From NCBI GenBank assembly GCA_020199905.1, contig JAIVJS010000006.1:53386-117385 (forward strand): a stretch of DNA of 64,000 nt, written 5' to 3'. This stretch comes from Acidobacteriota bacterium. GTDB lineage: Bacteria > Acidobacteriota > Thermoanaerobaculia > UBA5066 > Gp7-AA6. Both the position numbers and the translations under genes were made by a program. Below are positions 1-9,013 of this stretch, piece by piece; the first letter of the stretch is position 1, and each line of letters begins with the position of its first letter. The notes beneath the pieces were generated by a model, which saw only the letters and a program-made list of their open reading frames with translations, was not told where the DNA came from and searched no databases.

Positions 1-441
1 GCCTTCGTGGGGACTTTCGACGCGAAGGTCAAGATGTGGGAAAAGCCGGGCGGGCCGCCGCAGGAATCGACCGGTACCTCCGACGGGAAGTCCGTAATCG
101 GTGGGCGATACGTCCAGGAGACGTTTGAGGGGACCATGATGGGGCAGCCCTTCACCGGGATGGGCATGACGGGCTACGACAACGTCCAGAAGAAGTACGT
201 GTCGAGCTGGGCCGACTCGATGGGGACCGGGATCATGATGAGCACCGGAAAACCGGATGCGTCGGGTAAAGGCATGGAGATGACGGGCACCGCCCCGGAC
301 CCGATGACCGGGAAGATGATGACGCTCAAGCAGAAGATGATGATCACGGACAACGATCACCACAAGTTCGAAATGTGGGGGCCCGCGCCGGATGGCAAGC
401 CCTACAAGATGCTGGAGATCGAGTACACCCGCCGGAAGTAG
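1..441 (+). CDS. DUF1579-like protein, 5'-truncated by the window edge
   Basis: Open frame from base 1 (AFVGTFDAKVKMWEKPGGPPQESTGTSDGKSVIGGRYVQETFEG...) to TAG at 441; resembles DUF1579 proteins. Confidence 0.75.
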   Translation, partial: AFVGTFDAKVKMWEKPGGPPQESTGTSDGKSVIGGRYVQETFEGTMMGQPFTGMGMTGYDNVQKKYVSSWADSMGTGIMMSTGKPDASGKGMEMTGTAPDPMTGKMMTLKQKMMITDNDHHKFEMWGPAPDGKPYKMLEIEYTRRK

Positions 442-750
442 ATGCGTTCGGCCGGCCCTCTCCTCCGGGCGGGGAGAGGGCCTTCTCCTCCCCGCTCAGT
501 TTGATGTCTTCCCCGGCGTCGATGCGCGTCACCAGGCCCTGGACGTATTTCTTCTGCTCGTCCGACCTCGTTGAGTGGGCCCCGGGGATGGGGCATTCCC
601 CCGAGATGCGGTCCCCGGGCGGCCGGGTTTGAGCCAAAGCGTCCCGTTGTCTGTCGAACTTTTCGGTGACGCGGACCCGGAACGGCTCTCGAATTGCAGG
701 AGAAACCCGGACAAAGGGAGGTTCCTACGTCTGCAAAACCGACTCCCTCG

Positions 751-1125
751 ATGCCAACGCGACGGGTTCTGGTCGTGGACGACGACGCCGAAACCAGGAA
801 CGGAATCCGCGATCTCCTTGTAGAGCAAGGGTTTTCGGTCGAGTGCGCGACGGACGGGGCAGAGGCTCTCGCCCTTCTTCGCGGGCGCCCGGGAGTGTCG
901 CTGATTTTTCTCGACTTGACCATGCCGGGCATGAACGGGTGGGAGTTCCGGCGGGCGCAGCTGTCCGACCCCGACCTCGCCTCGATCCCTCTGGTCCTCA
1001 CGACGGGACACCCCGAGTACGGGGACTCCATGGTGGCGCTCCGGCCCGACGGCCATCTGCAGAAGCCGATCAAGCCGGGCGAGCTCTTCGGTCTCCTGGA
1101 TCGCTTTTCAGGGAAAATCGGGTGA
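751..1125 (+). CDS. CheY-like response regulator receiver protein
   Basis: MPTRRVLVVDDDAETRNG...LIFLDLTMPGMNGWEF...LQKPIKPGE; ORF extends upstream to 694. Confidence 0.9.
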   Translation: MPTRRVLVVDDDAETRNGIRDLLVEQGFSVECATDGAEALALLRGRPGVSLIFLDLTMPGMNGWEFRRAQLSDPDLASIPLVLTTGHPEYGDSMVALRPDGHLQKPIKPGELFGLLDRFSGKIG

Positions 1126-1130
1126 ATCCG

Positions 1131-1342
1131 GGAGCCTGTCCGAGTAATGTCCGTCGCGAGAGCGGTTGAGACCGAAGCGAGAGCGGGAGCGGAGAGCGGG
1201 CTTTTGCCGCGGGACCTTGCGGTCCCCCGAACCCCCGGCTGCGCGGAGGCGCAGGCCGGCTACGCCGCTCAGGCCGTTTGAGCATTTCGAGCGGAGCGAG
1301 AGAATCGCCGGCGCGTAGCAGGAGATGACGAGGACAGGCTCC
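1131..1342. mobile_element. Possible MITE-like element with 11-bp perfect terminal inverted repeats
   Basis: GGAGCCTGTCC at 1131-1141 and GGACAGGCTCC at 1332-1342; internal hairpin GGGACC-TTGC-GGTCCC at 1211-1226; no convincing ORF. Confidence 0.4.
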
Positions 1343-1365
1343 TAAAGAAGACCGGAGGGAGAGCG

Positions 1366-1755
1366 ATGGAGACGTGTGTCCTCGTCGTGGAAGACGATCC
1401 CGAGCTTCTCGAGGCGCTGAGCGGCGCGCTCGAATCGGAGGGCTACGGCGTCGGGCGGGCGCGCCACGGGCTCGACGCTCTCGGGCAGCTGCGCGCCGGC
1501 AAACGGCCCTGCGTCATCCTCCTCGATCTCATGATGCCGATCATGAACGGATGGCAGTTCCGGCACGAGCAGCGGCAGGACTCCGAGCTCTGCAAGATCC
1601 CGGTCGTCGTGGTCTCGGCGAAGACGGACAGTGCTCAACACGCGGCGTGGCTCGAAGCGGATGCTTACATCGAAAAGCCGATCTCGCTCCAGACGCTGCT
1701 CGAGACGGTCCACCGCTACTGCGGCGGATGCGAGCCGCCGCCGCCACCCGCCTGA
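1366..1755 (+). CDS. CheY-like response regulator receiver protein
   Basis: METCVLVVEDDPELLEALSGALESEGY...VILLDLMMPIMNGWQF...YIEKPISLQTLL. Confidence 0.9.
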   Translation: METCVLVVEDDPELLEALSGALESEGYGVGRARHGLDALGQLRAGKRPCVILLDLMMPIMNGWQFRHEQRQDSELCKIPVVVVSAKTDSAQHAAWLEADAYIEKPISLQTLLETVHRYCGGCEPPPPPA

Positions 1756-2498
1756 GGACGGATCCGGCGACGCGGGCGGCGGAAAAATTGGGCGCCGCCC
1801 GGCGCGTCACGGTGATCACGGGCGCCGGTGTCTCCGCCGCGAGCGGGATTCCGACTTTCCGAGGTGCCGGCGGCCTCTGGAAAAACCATCGGCCTGAATC
1901 GCTCGCCACGGCCGCCGCCTTCGCCCGTGATCCCGTCACCGTCTGGGAGTGGTACGCGTGGAGACGACAGAGGATCGCCGAGGCCACGCCGAATGCGGCG
2001 CACGCAGTTCTCGCGCGATGGAGCCAAAGATTCGAAGCGTTCACGCTCGTCACGCAGAACGTCGACGGACTCCACGAGCAGGCGGGAACGAAGAACGTGG
2101 TGCGCTTTCACGGTTCGATCTGGCGGCTCCGGTGCACGCGGCGCTGCGGCGCGCCCGAGTGGGAAGACCGCAACGCCGCTCAAAGGACGCTGCCGCGCTG
2201 CGAAACGTGCGGCGCCGTCGCGCGGCCGGGAGTCGTGTGGTTCGGCGAGGAGATTCCTTCCGAGGCGGTGCAGGCGGCCTTCGACGCTCTCGACTGCGAC
2301 GTGTGCCTCGTGGCCGGGACGTCTTCCGTGGTCACACCCGCCGCCGGCCTGGTCGGCGAAGCGCGCCGCCGCGGGGCCTACGCGATCGAGATCAACCCCG
2401 AGGCGACGCCGGTGACAGGCGGAGTGGACCTCGCGATCGCCGGTCGTGCGGAGGAGGTGCTGGTGGAAATAGAGAAAAGGCTGAGCGTCAAGGGTTAA
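1728..2498 (+). CDS. Sir2-family NAD-dependent protein deacylase
   Basis: VITGAGVSAASGIPTFRGAGGLW, TQNVDGLHEQAG, CTRRCG/CETCG zinc cysteines, PGVVWFGE, VAGTSSVVTPAAGL; start overlaps the RR gene by 28 nt. Confidence 0.9.
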   Translation: MRAAAATRLRTDPATRAAEKLGAARRVTVITGAGVSAASGIPTFRGAGGLWKNHRPESLATAAAFARDPVTVWEWYAWRRQRIAEATPNAAHAVLARWSQRFEAFTLVTQNVDGLHEQAGTKNVVRFHGSIWRLRCTRRCGAPEWEDRNAAQRTLPRCETCGAVARPGVVWFGEEIPSEAVQAAFDALDCDVCLVAGTSSVVTPAAGLVGEARRRGAYAIEINPEATPVTGGVDLAIAGRAEEVLVEIEKRLSVKG

Positions 2499-2510
2499 GC
2501 GTCGAGCGTA
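2483..2510. repeat. Heptanucleotide array GAGCGTC/AAGGGTT/AAGCGTC/GAGCGTA spanning the sir2 stop codon
   Basis: Four consecutive 7-nt units read directly. Confidence 0.75.
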
Positions 2511-2523
2511 CGACGGGGAAAAA

Positions 2524-2551
2524 CTCTCAACTCTCAACTCTCCACTCTCAA
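2524..2551. repeat. Heptanucleotide array (CTCTCAA)x4 spanning the purK stop codon
   Basis: CTCTCAA CTCTCAA CTCTCCA CTCTCAA. Confidence 0.9.
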
Positions 2552-3670
2552 CTTCCCCCGCGCCTCCAGCGCCCGGGCGAGAGCTTCACCGGCGGAGTCG
2601 GCGAGCGCCGTTATGTGCCCCATCTTCCGGCCCGGACGCGGCTCGGACTTTCCGTAGAGGTGCAGCTTGGCCTCGGGGACGGCGCAGGCCGCGGGCCAAT
2701 CCGGCTCTCCCTCCGCCCAGAGGTCTCCCAGGAGGTTCGCCATGGCCGCGGGACGCAGGGGCCGGGTGGATCCGAGAGGGAGTCCGCACACCGCTCGCAG
2801 CTGCTGCTCGAACTGGCTCGTGACGCAGGCGTCGACGGTCAGGTGCCCGGAATTGTGCGGGCGCGGCGCGAGCTCGTTGACCAGAAGACCTCCCGAGGGC
2901 TCCACGAAAAACTCGACGCAGAGAACGCCCACGAGCCCGAGGGCCTCAACGATCTCGTGAGCCATTCCCGTGGCCTTCGCGCGCAGGGGATGCTCGGGGT
3001 CGCAGACGGTGTAGTCGAGGATGTGGCGCTCGTGGGCGTTGCGCAGGATCCCGAAATCGGCGATCGAGCCGTCGACGCCGCGGCCGACGATGACGGAGAT
3101 CTCGTGATCGAACGGGATGAAGCGCTCGAGGACCGCCTCCTGCGCGCCGATCGACCGCCACGCTTCGTCGATTTCCTCGGCCGACGAGATACGCGCCTGT
3201 CCCTTGCCGTCGTAGCTGAATCCGGCGCGCTTGGCCACCGCAAGGCCCCCCAGCTCGTGCCAGGAGGCGGAGAGCTCGCCGGACGAGCGCGCGACCCGGT
3301 ACTCGGCGACGGGAAACCCGTTCGACCGCAGAAACGCCTTCTCGCGGACCCGGTTCTGGCACACCGACAGAACCTCGCCTCCCGGTCGCACGGGAGCGAG
3401 CTCCGCGGCAGCCGCGGCGGTCTCGAAGGGGACGTTCTCGAACTCGAAGGTCACGACGTCGACCCGCCGCGCAAACTCGCGAACCCGGTCGAGGTCGTCG
3501 TAGGAGGCGGTCACTTCGACGTCCGCGACCTGCCCGGTCGGCGTGTCGTACTCCGGTGAGTACGTGTGAACCCGGTATCCCAGACGCCGCGCCGCGATCG
3601 CGAACATGCGGCCGAGCTGGCCGCTCCCGAGCACTCCGATGGTCGAGCCCGGCAGGACCGGGCGGATCAA
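2534..3670 (-). CDS. purK: 5-(carboxyamino)imidazole ribonucleotide synthase
   Basis: [24 protein letters not shown]...[12 protein letters not shown]...[17 protein letters not shown] start at 3670. Confidence 0.93.
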   Translation of the reverse strand: MIRPVLPGSTIGVLGSGQLGRMFAIAARRLGYRVHTYSPEYDTPTGQVADVEVTASYDDLDRVREFARRVDVVTFEFENVPFETAAAAAELAPVRPGGEVLSVCQNRVREKAFLRSNGFPVAEYRVARSSGELSASWHELGGLAVAKRAGFSYDGKGQARISSAEEIDEAWRSIGAQEAVLERFIPFDHEISVIVGRGVDGSIADFGILRNAHERHILDYTVCDPEHPLRAKATGMAHEIVEALGLVGVLCVEFFVEPSGGLLVNELAPRPHNSGHLTVDACVTSQFEQQLRAVCGLPLGSTRPLRPAAMANLLGDLWAEGEPDWPAACAVPEAKLHLYGKSEPRPGRKMGHITALADSAGEALARALEARGKLRVES

Positions 3671-3899
3671 GGGAGAGTTTCCGACCGCACCGCGCTCGTC
3701 TGCTCCTCGCGAAACCGCGCGAGCCGGTCGGCAACGGCAGCGTCGGACCGGGCCAGGATCGCCGCGGCGAAGAGGGCCGCGTTGACGGCGCCCGCCCTCC
3801 CGATCGCGAAGGTGGCCACCGGAACCCCCGCCGGCATCTGGACCAGTCCGACTTGCTGCCCATGATGACGGCAACGCGCGGAAGACGCTCGAAGGACAT
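3667..3899 (-). pseudogene. purE: 5-(carboxyamino)imidazole ribonucleotide mutase with an out-of-frame internal deletion
   Basis: N-terminus [18 protein letters not shown] in one frame; C-terminus [53 protein letters not shown] in another; PurE core absent; junction near 3838-3848. Confidence 0.85.
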
Positions 3900-3924
3900 G
3901 AGGGGATTGTATGGGACAGGGTTT

Positions 3925-3952
3925 GAGCGTCGAGCGTCAAGCGTGGAACGTG
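3925..3952. repeat. Heptanucleotide array GAGCGTC GAGCGTC AAGCGTG GAACGTG
   Basis: Direct reading. Confidence 0.85.
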
Positions 3953-4033
3953 CCGATGCCGGAGGATTGAGTGAGGTTCGAGCGTCGAGTCGATTTGGAG
4001 TCTGCCCGCTGGCTCGCGGCGGTTTCTCGGGAT

Positions 4034-4054
4034 TGAACGCTCAACGCTGAACGC
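4034..4054. repeat. Heptanucleotide array TGAACGC TCAACGC TGAACGC at the 3' end of the minus-strand RR gene
   Basis: Direct reading; roughly the inverse complement of the array at 3925. Confidence 0.8.
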
Positions 4055-4064
4055 TCAGCCTTCC

Positions 4065-4496
4065 CTAATTCTGCAGATCCCTCGGCAGCTGGTTGAGCTC
4101 CAGCCAGTAGACGGGGAGCATGCGCAGACGCTGAAACATCAGCTCCGGGGTTTCGGACTTGGAGACGAACGAGTTGGCGCCGTGTTGATACGCGGTCTGG
4201 ATGTCCTCGCGCTCCTGGGAGCTCGTCAGCACGACGACCGGAACGCCTCGGGTCAGGGGATTGGATCGGATGCGTTTCAAGACCTCGATACCTCCCATGC
4301 CCGGCAGGCCCAGGTCCAGGAGAATCAAGTCGATCTCGGGCTTGCGCGTCGCGCGTTCGAGCGCTCGCTCTCCTGTCTCGGCCTCCTCGACCGCGATCTC
4401 ATCTCCGAACGCGCTGTCGAGAATTCTTCGCATCACCCACCGGTGATTCAAATCGTCTTCGACGAGCAGGATTCGTCGCGGTCCAATGAGCGGCAA
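4065..4496 (-). CDS. Response regulator (Rcp1-like receiver domain)
   Basis: LIGPRRILLVEDDLNHRWVMRRILDSAF...LILLDLGLPGMGGIEVLKRIR...VVVLTSSQEREDI; TTG start inferred. Confidence 0.88.
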   Translation of the reverse strand: MPLIGPRRILLVEDDLNHRWVMRRILDSAFGDEIAVEEAETGERALERATRKPEIDLILLDLGLPGMGGIEVLKRIRSNPLTRGVPVVVLTSSQEREDIQTAYQHGANSFVSKSETPELMFQRLRMLPVYWLELNQLPRDLQN

Positions 4497-4684
4497 ACAG
4501 GTTCCTTTCCGGGCATTCCGGGGCACACCCCGAGCGCAGGGGATTCCTACAGCAAAAGCGATACCCGCCGCCGGCCCGCCCTCCTGTCCGCTGCACCTGT
4601 CCTCGATTCTGGACAGGCGGAGATTCCTTTCAACCGCCAATATCTATAAGGGGTTAAGATCAGATCTTTCCGGGCGAAAGAGGG

Positions 4685-5590
4685 ATGAAAAAAGGGATCT
4701 GGGTGGCAGTGGCGCTCGCTATTGGCGTTGCGGGCGCCTGGGGATACGGGGCCCTGGTCCGGCAGGAGAACGACGACGGCCGCAAGGTCCGACTCCTGGC
4801 GCTCGCGGAAGAGCAGCGTCTGGACGTCTCGTTTTCACGGAGCGGGCGTCTCATCTCGGCGGTGCCCGACGAGGGCGAAGCCATCCAGGCGAAAGCCGTG
4901 GTCGCGCGGCTGGAGGAGCCCGGGCTCGCCGAAGACATCTCGGACCTCGAACGTCAGAGCGAGCAGGTGCGCGCGCGGGAGAACGCGCGGCGGCAGGACG
5001 TCGCGCGCCTGGCGGCGCAGTGGGCGCAGACGGTGAGCGAAGAGAAGCGTCTGGGCCGGCTCGCGAGGGAGGGGATTGCGGCCGCCGCCGATCTCGAAAC
5101 GCTCCAGCATCATCGCGAGGAGCTGGCCGCCGCCGTTCGGGCGCGAGAGGCGGACAAGGGCGAGCTCGAGGCGCAGACGAAAGCGCTGCAGTCGCGCATC
5201 GAGAAGATCCAGCGTTTCGAGCGCGAGGGAACGCTCCTGTCGCCCGCCGCGGGCATCGTCCTGACGCGCCACCATCGCCTGGGAGAGTTCGTTCCGGCCG
5301 GCGATCCCATCGTGACGCTCCAGGTGGAAGCGCCATACCTGCGCGTCGAAGTTCCGGAAGAGCGGCTCTCCGCCTTTTCCGTCGGCGCCACGGTCCGCGT
5401 CTGGCCTCAGGCGCGCACGGGCGAGTCGTTTCCGGCGCGCGTGCTGTCCGTGAAGCCCCGATCCGAATTTGCGACCCGCCGAAACTGGGGATTGCAGAGC
5501 CGCGATCTGCGCACCTTTTCCGTCCGGCTGAAACCGGAAGGCGCGGCCATCGTCTCGGGGCAGACCTTCGTCGTCGAAGCAGGTTCGTGA
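4685..5590 (+). CDS. HlyD/membrane-fusion-like periplasmic adaptor
   Basis: N-terminal TM helix, coiled coil between biotinyl-lipoyl-like halves (LLSPAAGIVLTRHHRLGEFVPAGDPIVTL). Confidence 0.85.
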   Translation: MKKGIWVAVALAIGVAGAWGYGALVRQENDDGRKVRLLALAEEQRLDVSFSRSGRLISAVPDEGEAIQAKAVVARLEEPGLAEDISDLERQSEQVRARENARRQDVARLAAQWAQTVSEEKRLGRLAREGIAAAADLETLQHHREELAAAVRAREADKGELEAQTKALQSRIEKIQRFEREGTLLSPAAGIVLTRHHRLGEFVPAGDPIVTLQVEAPYLRVEVPEERLSAFSVGATVRVWPQARTGESFPARVLSVKPRSEFATRRNWGLQSRDLRTFSVRLKPEGAAIVSGQTFVVEAGS

Positions 5591-5698
5591 TCCTTCGGGC
5601 GGGAGGCCGGCCGGTCGCGCCCGAACCTCTCGCTTGAAAAAAAGCCCGCCTCCTATCGAGTTTCCGAACAAGCATCCCCACCTCGGAATCCCCCCGCG

Positions 5699-6652
5699 AT
5701 GAGCTCCACCGCCTCGATCGAAGCGAGCGCGCTCACGAAACGGTTCGGCGATTTCGTGGCCGATGACCGGGTGACGTTCGCCGTCGAGCCGGGAGAGACC
5801 TATGGCCTTCTCGGGCCGAATGGCGCCGGAAAAACGACTCTCATCCGCATGCTGACGACCCTGCTTCCCCCGAGCGCCGGCACCGCGCGCGTGCGCGGAC
5901 ACGACCTCGTGCGGGAGAAGCGTGCCGTGCGCTCGGCCATCGGCACCGTCTCGCAGGCGATCACGACGGACGAGAACCTCACGGTCCGGGAGAACCTCTC
6001 CGTGCAGGGGAAGCTCTACGGGCTCTGGGGACGCGAGCTCTCGCGCCGCATCGAGCGGCGTCTCACGCAGGTCGGCCTGTGGGACCGGTGCGCCCAGGTG
6101 ACGCGGCATCTCTCCGGCGGCATGCGGCGGCGCCTCGAGATCGCTCGCGGTGTACTTCACTCCCCGCGCGTCCTCTTTCTCGACGAGCCGACCACCGGCC
6201 TCGATCCGCAGAGCCGCCGCTCGATCTGGGACCTTCTCGCGGAGATGAAGGAATCGGACCCGGAGCTCGCCGTCGTCCTGACCACGCACGCGATGGACGA
6301 AGCGGACTTCCTCTGCGACCGGGTCGCGATCCTCGATTCGGGACGGATCCTCCAGGAGGGCGAGCCCGAGAAGTTGAAGCGCCTGCTCGACACCGGGGAG
6401 CACGTCGAGATCGAGACGGACCGGCCGGTCGCCGACGCGGACAGGGACGTCGTCATCGCGCTCGGTGCCGCAAACTGGCGGTCGCCTGTCGCCGGTCACG
6501 CGGAGTTCCAGTCGCGGCCGGGCGAAGGCGTGGGCCGGAGAGCCGCGCAGCTTCTCGAGGAGCGCGGGTATCGCATCGTGCACCTGACGATCGCCCCCGT
6601 CACCCTGGAGGACGTCTTCTTTTCCTACACGGGACGGGGGCTTCGCGAGTGA
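5699..6652 (+). CDS. ABC transporter ATP-binding protein (DrrA-like)
   Basis: Walker A GPNGAGKTT; HLSGGMRRRLEIARG; Walker B VLFLDEPTTGLD. Confidence 0.95.
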   Translation: MSSTASIEASALTKRFGDFVADDRVTFAVEPGETYGLLGPNGAGKTTLIRMLTTLLPPSAGTARVRGHDLVREKRAVRSAIGTVSQAITTDENLTVRENLSVQGKLYGLWGRELSRRIERRLTQVGLWDRCAQVTRHLSGGMRRRLEIARGVLHSPRVLFLDEPTTGLDPQSRRSIWDLLAEMKESDPELAVVLTTHAMDEADFLCDRVAILDSGRILQEGEPEKLKRLLDTGEHVEIETDRPVADADRDVVIALGAANWRSPVAGHAEFQSRPGEGVGRRAAQLLEERGYRIVHLTIAPVTLEDVFFSYTGRGLRE

Positions 6653-7767
6653 GCCGTCCCGCCCGCGGCCCGTTTCTGAGCCTGCTCGGAATCTTCGCCA
6701 TCTGCCAGCGCGCCTACGTGACCCTCTGGCGGCAGCCGGTTCTCCTGATCTCCACGATGATCTTTCCCCTCATCTACCTGCTCCTTCTCGGCAACTCGCT
6801 CAACCGTCCTCTCCGGTCGCTACCGCTCGCCGTGGTGGACGAAGCGAAGAATTCCCTGTCCGCAGAGTGCCTTCGGGGCGCGGCGGCGCTCGAGAGCGGA
6901 CGTCAGCTCATCCGGCTGCAGATCGTCGAGAACCGCGCGGAAGCTCTCGACGCGCTGAGGCGGGCGCGCTACAAGGGCATCTGGGTTCTGCCGCCGGGGA
7001 TGACGCGGCTCGGACCGGCGCCGTCGTTCATCGGAGACAACACGGACCGGGCGTCCTACGACGTCCTCGAGTCCGCTCTGCGCGATCTATGGCTGGAGGT
7101 CTCCGCTGCCCGCGGGGGAGTCCCCGCGGCGCCGGCCGCGCGCCTGGAGGCATATCCCTATCTCGACTACCTGACGTACCTTTCGCCGGCCGTCGTCTGC
7201 CTGGCGATCTTCATGGGATCGATGGTCTCCGGGGGACTTCAGGTCCTGGAGGACCGGATGTTCGGATACCACGAGGGGTATCTCGTCACCCCGGTCTCGA
7301 CCGGCACGCTCGTCGCCGGGCACATCATCGCGGGCGCTCTCGTCGCGTCGATCGCGGGAGGCGCCGTCCTCGTCGCCCTCCTTCTTTTCGCGCCCGTTTC
7401 CCTGTCTGGCGCGGCCGGCATATCGGCCGCGTTTTTCACCGTCTTCCTGACGGCGCTCGCGATCGCCGCCGTCTGGTCCCTGCTCTTCGCTCGAGCGCGC
7501 CGGGCGAGCGTGCTGCGCGGGATGTTCGGGATCATCAACGCCGCCCTCTTCTTTCCGTCGGGCGCCCTCTATCCCGTCGAGAGCTATCCGGGCTGGCTCC
7601 GCGCCCTCTCGACCATCGACCCGCTGACGTACGGCCTCCGCGCCCTCCGCGACCTGGTGCTGCGAGGATCCCCGGTCTCCTCGTGCTACCCGCCGTGGAT
7701 CTTTCTGCTGACCTTCACTCTGGTGTGCGGAATGCTCGCGAGGGTCTTCTTCAGACGAGAGATCTGA
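6649..7767 (+). CDS. ABC-2 type transporter permease
   Basis: GTG start overlapping the ATPase stop by 4 nt; multiple TM helices; SGALYPVESYPGWLRALSTIDPLTYGLRALR. Confidence 0.9.
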   Translation: MSRPARGPFLSLLGIFAICQRAYVTLWRQPVLLISTMIFPLIYLLLLGNSLNRPLRSLPLAVVDEAKNSLSAECLRGAAALESGRQLIRLQIVENRAEALDALRRARYKGIWVLPPGMTRLGPAPSFIGDNTDRASYDVLESALRDLWLEVSAARGGVPAAPAARLEAYPYLDYLTYLSPAVVCLAIFMGSMVSGGLQVLEDRMFGYHEGYLVTPVSTGTLVAGHIIAGALVASIAGGAVLVALLLFAPVSLSGAAGISAAFFTVFLTALAIAAVWSLLFARARRASVLRGMFGIINAALFFPSGALYPVESYPGWLRALSTIDPLTYGLRALRDLVLRGSPVSSCYPPWIFLLTFTLVCGMLARVFFRREI

Positions 7768-7773
7768 CGGGAA

Positions 7774-7801
7774 GTTCAGAGTTCAGAGTTGCGGGTTGAG
7801 C
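7774..7801. repeat. Heptanucleotide array GTTCAGA GTTCAGA GTTGCGG GTTGAGC
   Basis: Direct reading, just 3' of the permease stop. Confidence 0.8.
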
Positions 7802-7817
7802 CTCCAGAGGTTTTTGA

Positions 7818-7838
7818 CTCTCAGCTCTCAGCTCCCCG
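7818..7838. repeat. Heptanucleotide array CTCTCAG CTCTCAG CTCCCCG
   Basis: Direct reading. Confidence 0.65.
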
Positions 7839-7875
7839 GGCTCGAGGAGCTGCTCAAGAGGGCGATGTGAGGGAA

Positions 7876-7903
7876 GTCGAGAGTTCAGAGTCGAGAGTCG
7901 GGC
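7876..7903. repeat. Heptanucleotide array GTCGAGA GTTCAGA GTCGAGA GTCGGGC at the 3' end of msrP
   Basis: Direct reading. Confidence 0.8.
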
Positions 7904-7913
7904 AAGAAGCCAC

Positions 7914-8903
7914 TCAGGACAGCCCTTTCCGGCTCTGGTCGTCGTAGAGGCTCGCGACGGAGTCCGCGTAGCCGTTGTAGGGAAGCGTCGGGCGCCGCTC
8001 GATTCCGCCGGGGCCGAAGAATTTTTCGGTGGCCTGGGGCCAGCGGGGATGCGGGACCGCCGGGTTGACGTTCGACAAAAAGCCGTACTCGAAGGGCGAG
8101 AGCGAGCGCCAGAACGTCTGCGGCTGGCGGTCGGTGAATTCGAAGCGCACGACGGCCTTCGGGCTCTTGAATCCGTACTTCCAGGGCATCCGCAGCCCGA
8201 GCGGGAGACCGTTCTGCTTCGGAAGCTCGCGTCCGTAACTTCCGATCGAGACGAAGGCGAGCTCGTGGATCGCTTCGTCGAGCCGAAAGGCCTCGAAGTA
8301 GGGGAACGGATACCACGGCTTCCGCTGGTCGGGCGCCTCCGAGCCCCGCTTGAAACTGACGGTCCGCAGAAATCTCGCCGACGAGAGCGGCCGCGCGAGG
8401 TCCACCAGCGACTTCAAGGGGAACCCGGTCCACGGCACCGCGATCGACCAGGCCTCGACGCAGCGATGCCGGTAGACGCGCTCTTCGACCTGCATCCTGC
8501 GGACGAGATCGTCCCGGTCTATCGAAAAGGGTTTCTGGACGAGCCCGGCGATCTCGATGATCCACGGCCGCGTCGTGAGCCTCTGCGCCGCGTGAGCCGG
8601 CGAGTCTTTGACGTTTCCGAACTCGTAGTAATTGTTGTAGCTCTCGACGATCTCGGGTTTCGAGATCGGGCGGTCGATCGCGTAGCGGGCGTTGCGTTTT
8701 GCGGGATACAGCCGGGCGACGTCCCGGGGAACCGTCTCGGCCCCGCCGGCGATCGCTCGGTCGCGGCCGGACATCGCCGAAAAAGCTGCGCCCACGCCCG
8801 CGAACGCGATGGTCTCCAGGAACCGCCGCCGATCCACGACGAGGCCTTCCGGAGTTACGTCCCGGTCGAGAAGTCCCCATGACTTTTTCCGCTGCACGCG
8901 CAT
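7914..8903 (-). CDS. msrP: Protein-methionine-sulfoxide reductase catalytic subunit (YedY/MsrP-like)
   Basis: Tat-like DRRRFLETIAFAG; YNNYYEFGNVKDSP; YRHRCVEAWSIAVPWTGFPL; LPKQNGLPLGLRMPWKYGFKSPK. Confidence 0.92.
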   Translation of the reverse strand: MRVQRKKSWGLLDRDVTPEGLVVDRRRFLETIAFAGVGAAFSAMSGRDRAIAGGAETVPRDVARLYPAKRNARYAIDRPISKPEIVESYNNYYEFGNVKDSPAHAAQRLTTRPWIIEIAGLVQKPFSIDRDDLVRRMQVEERVYRHRCVEAWSIAVPWTGFPLKSLVDLARPLSSARFLRTVSFKRGSEAPDQRKPWYPFPYFEAFRLDEAIHELAFVSIGSYGRELPKQNGLPLGLRMPWKYGFKSPKAVVRFEFTDRQPQTFWRSLSPFEYGFLSNVNPAVPHPRWPQATEKFFGPGGIERRPTLPYNGYADSVASLYDDQSRKGLS

Positions 8904-8977
8904 CGAACGCCCCTATGCCCTACGGCAATCGGTCCGAGTCTGAATGTCGAGCCTGGGGGGAAACGAGCCGGAAGAAC

Positions 8978-9012
8978 AGCTGAGAGCTGCCAGCTGACAA
9001 CTGACAGCCGAA
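8978..9012. repeat. Heptanucleotide array CAGCTGA GAGCTGC CAGCTGA CAACTGA CAGCCGA at the 3' end of the desaturase gene
   Basis: Five 7-nt units read directly. Confidence 0.85.
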
Positions 9013-9013
9013 A

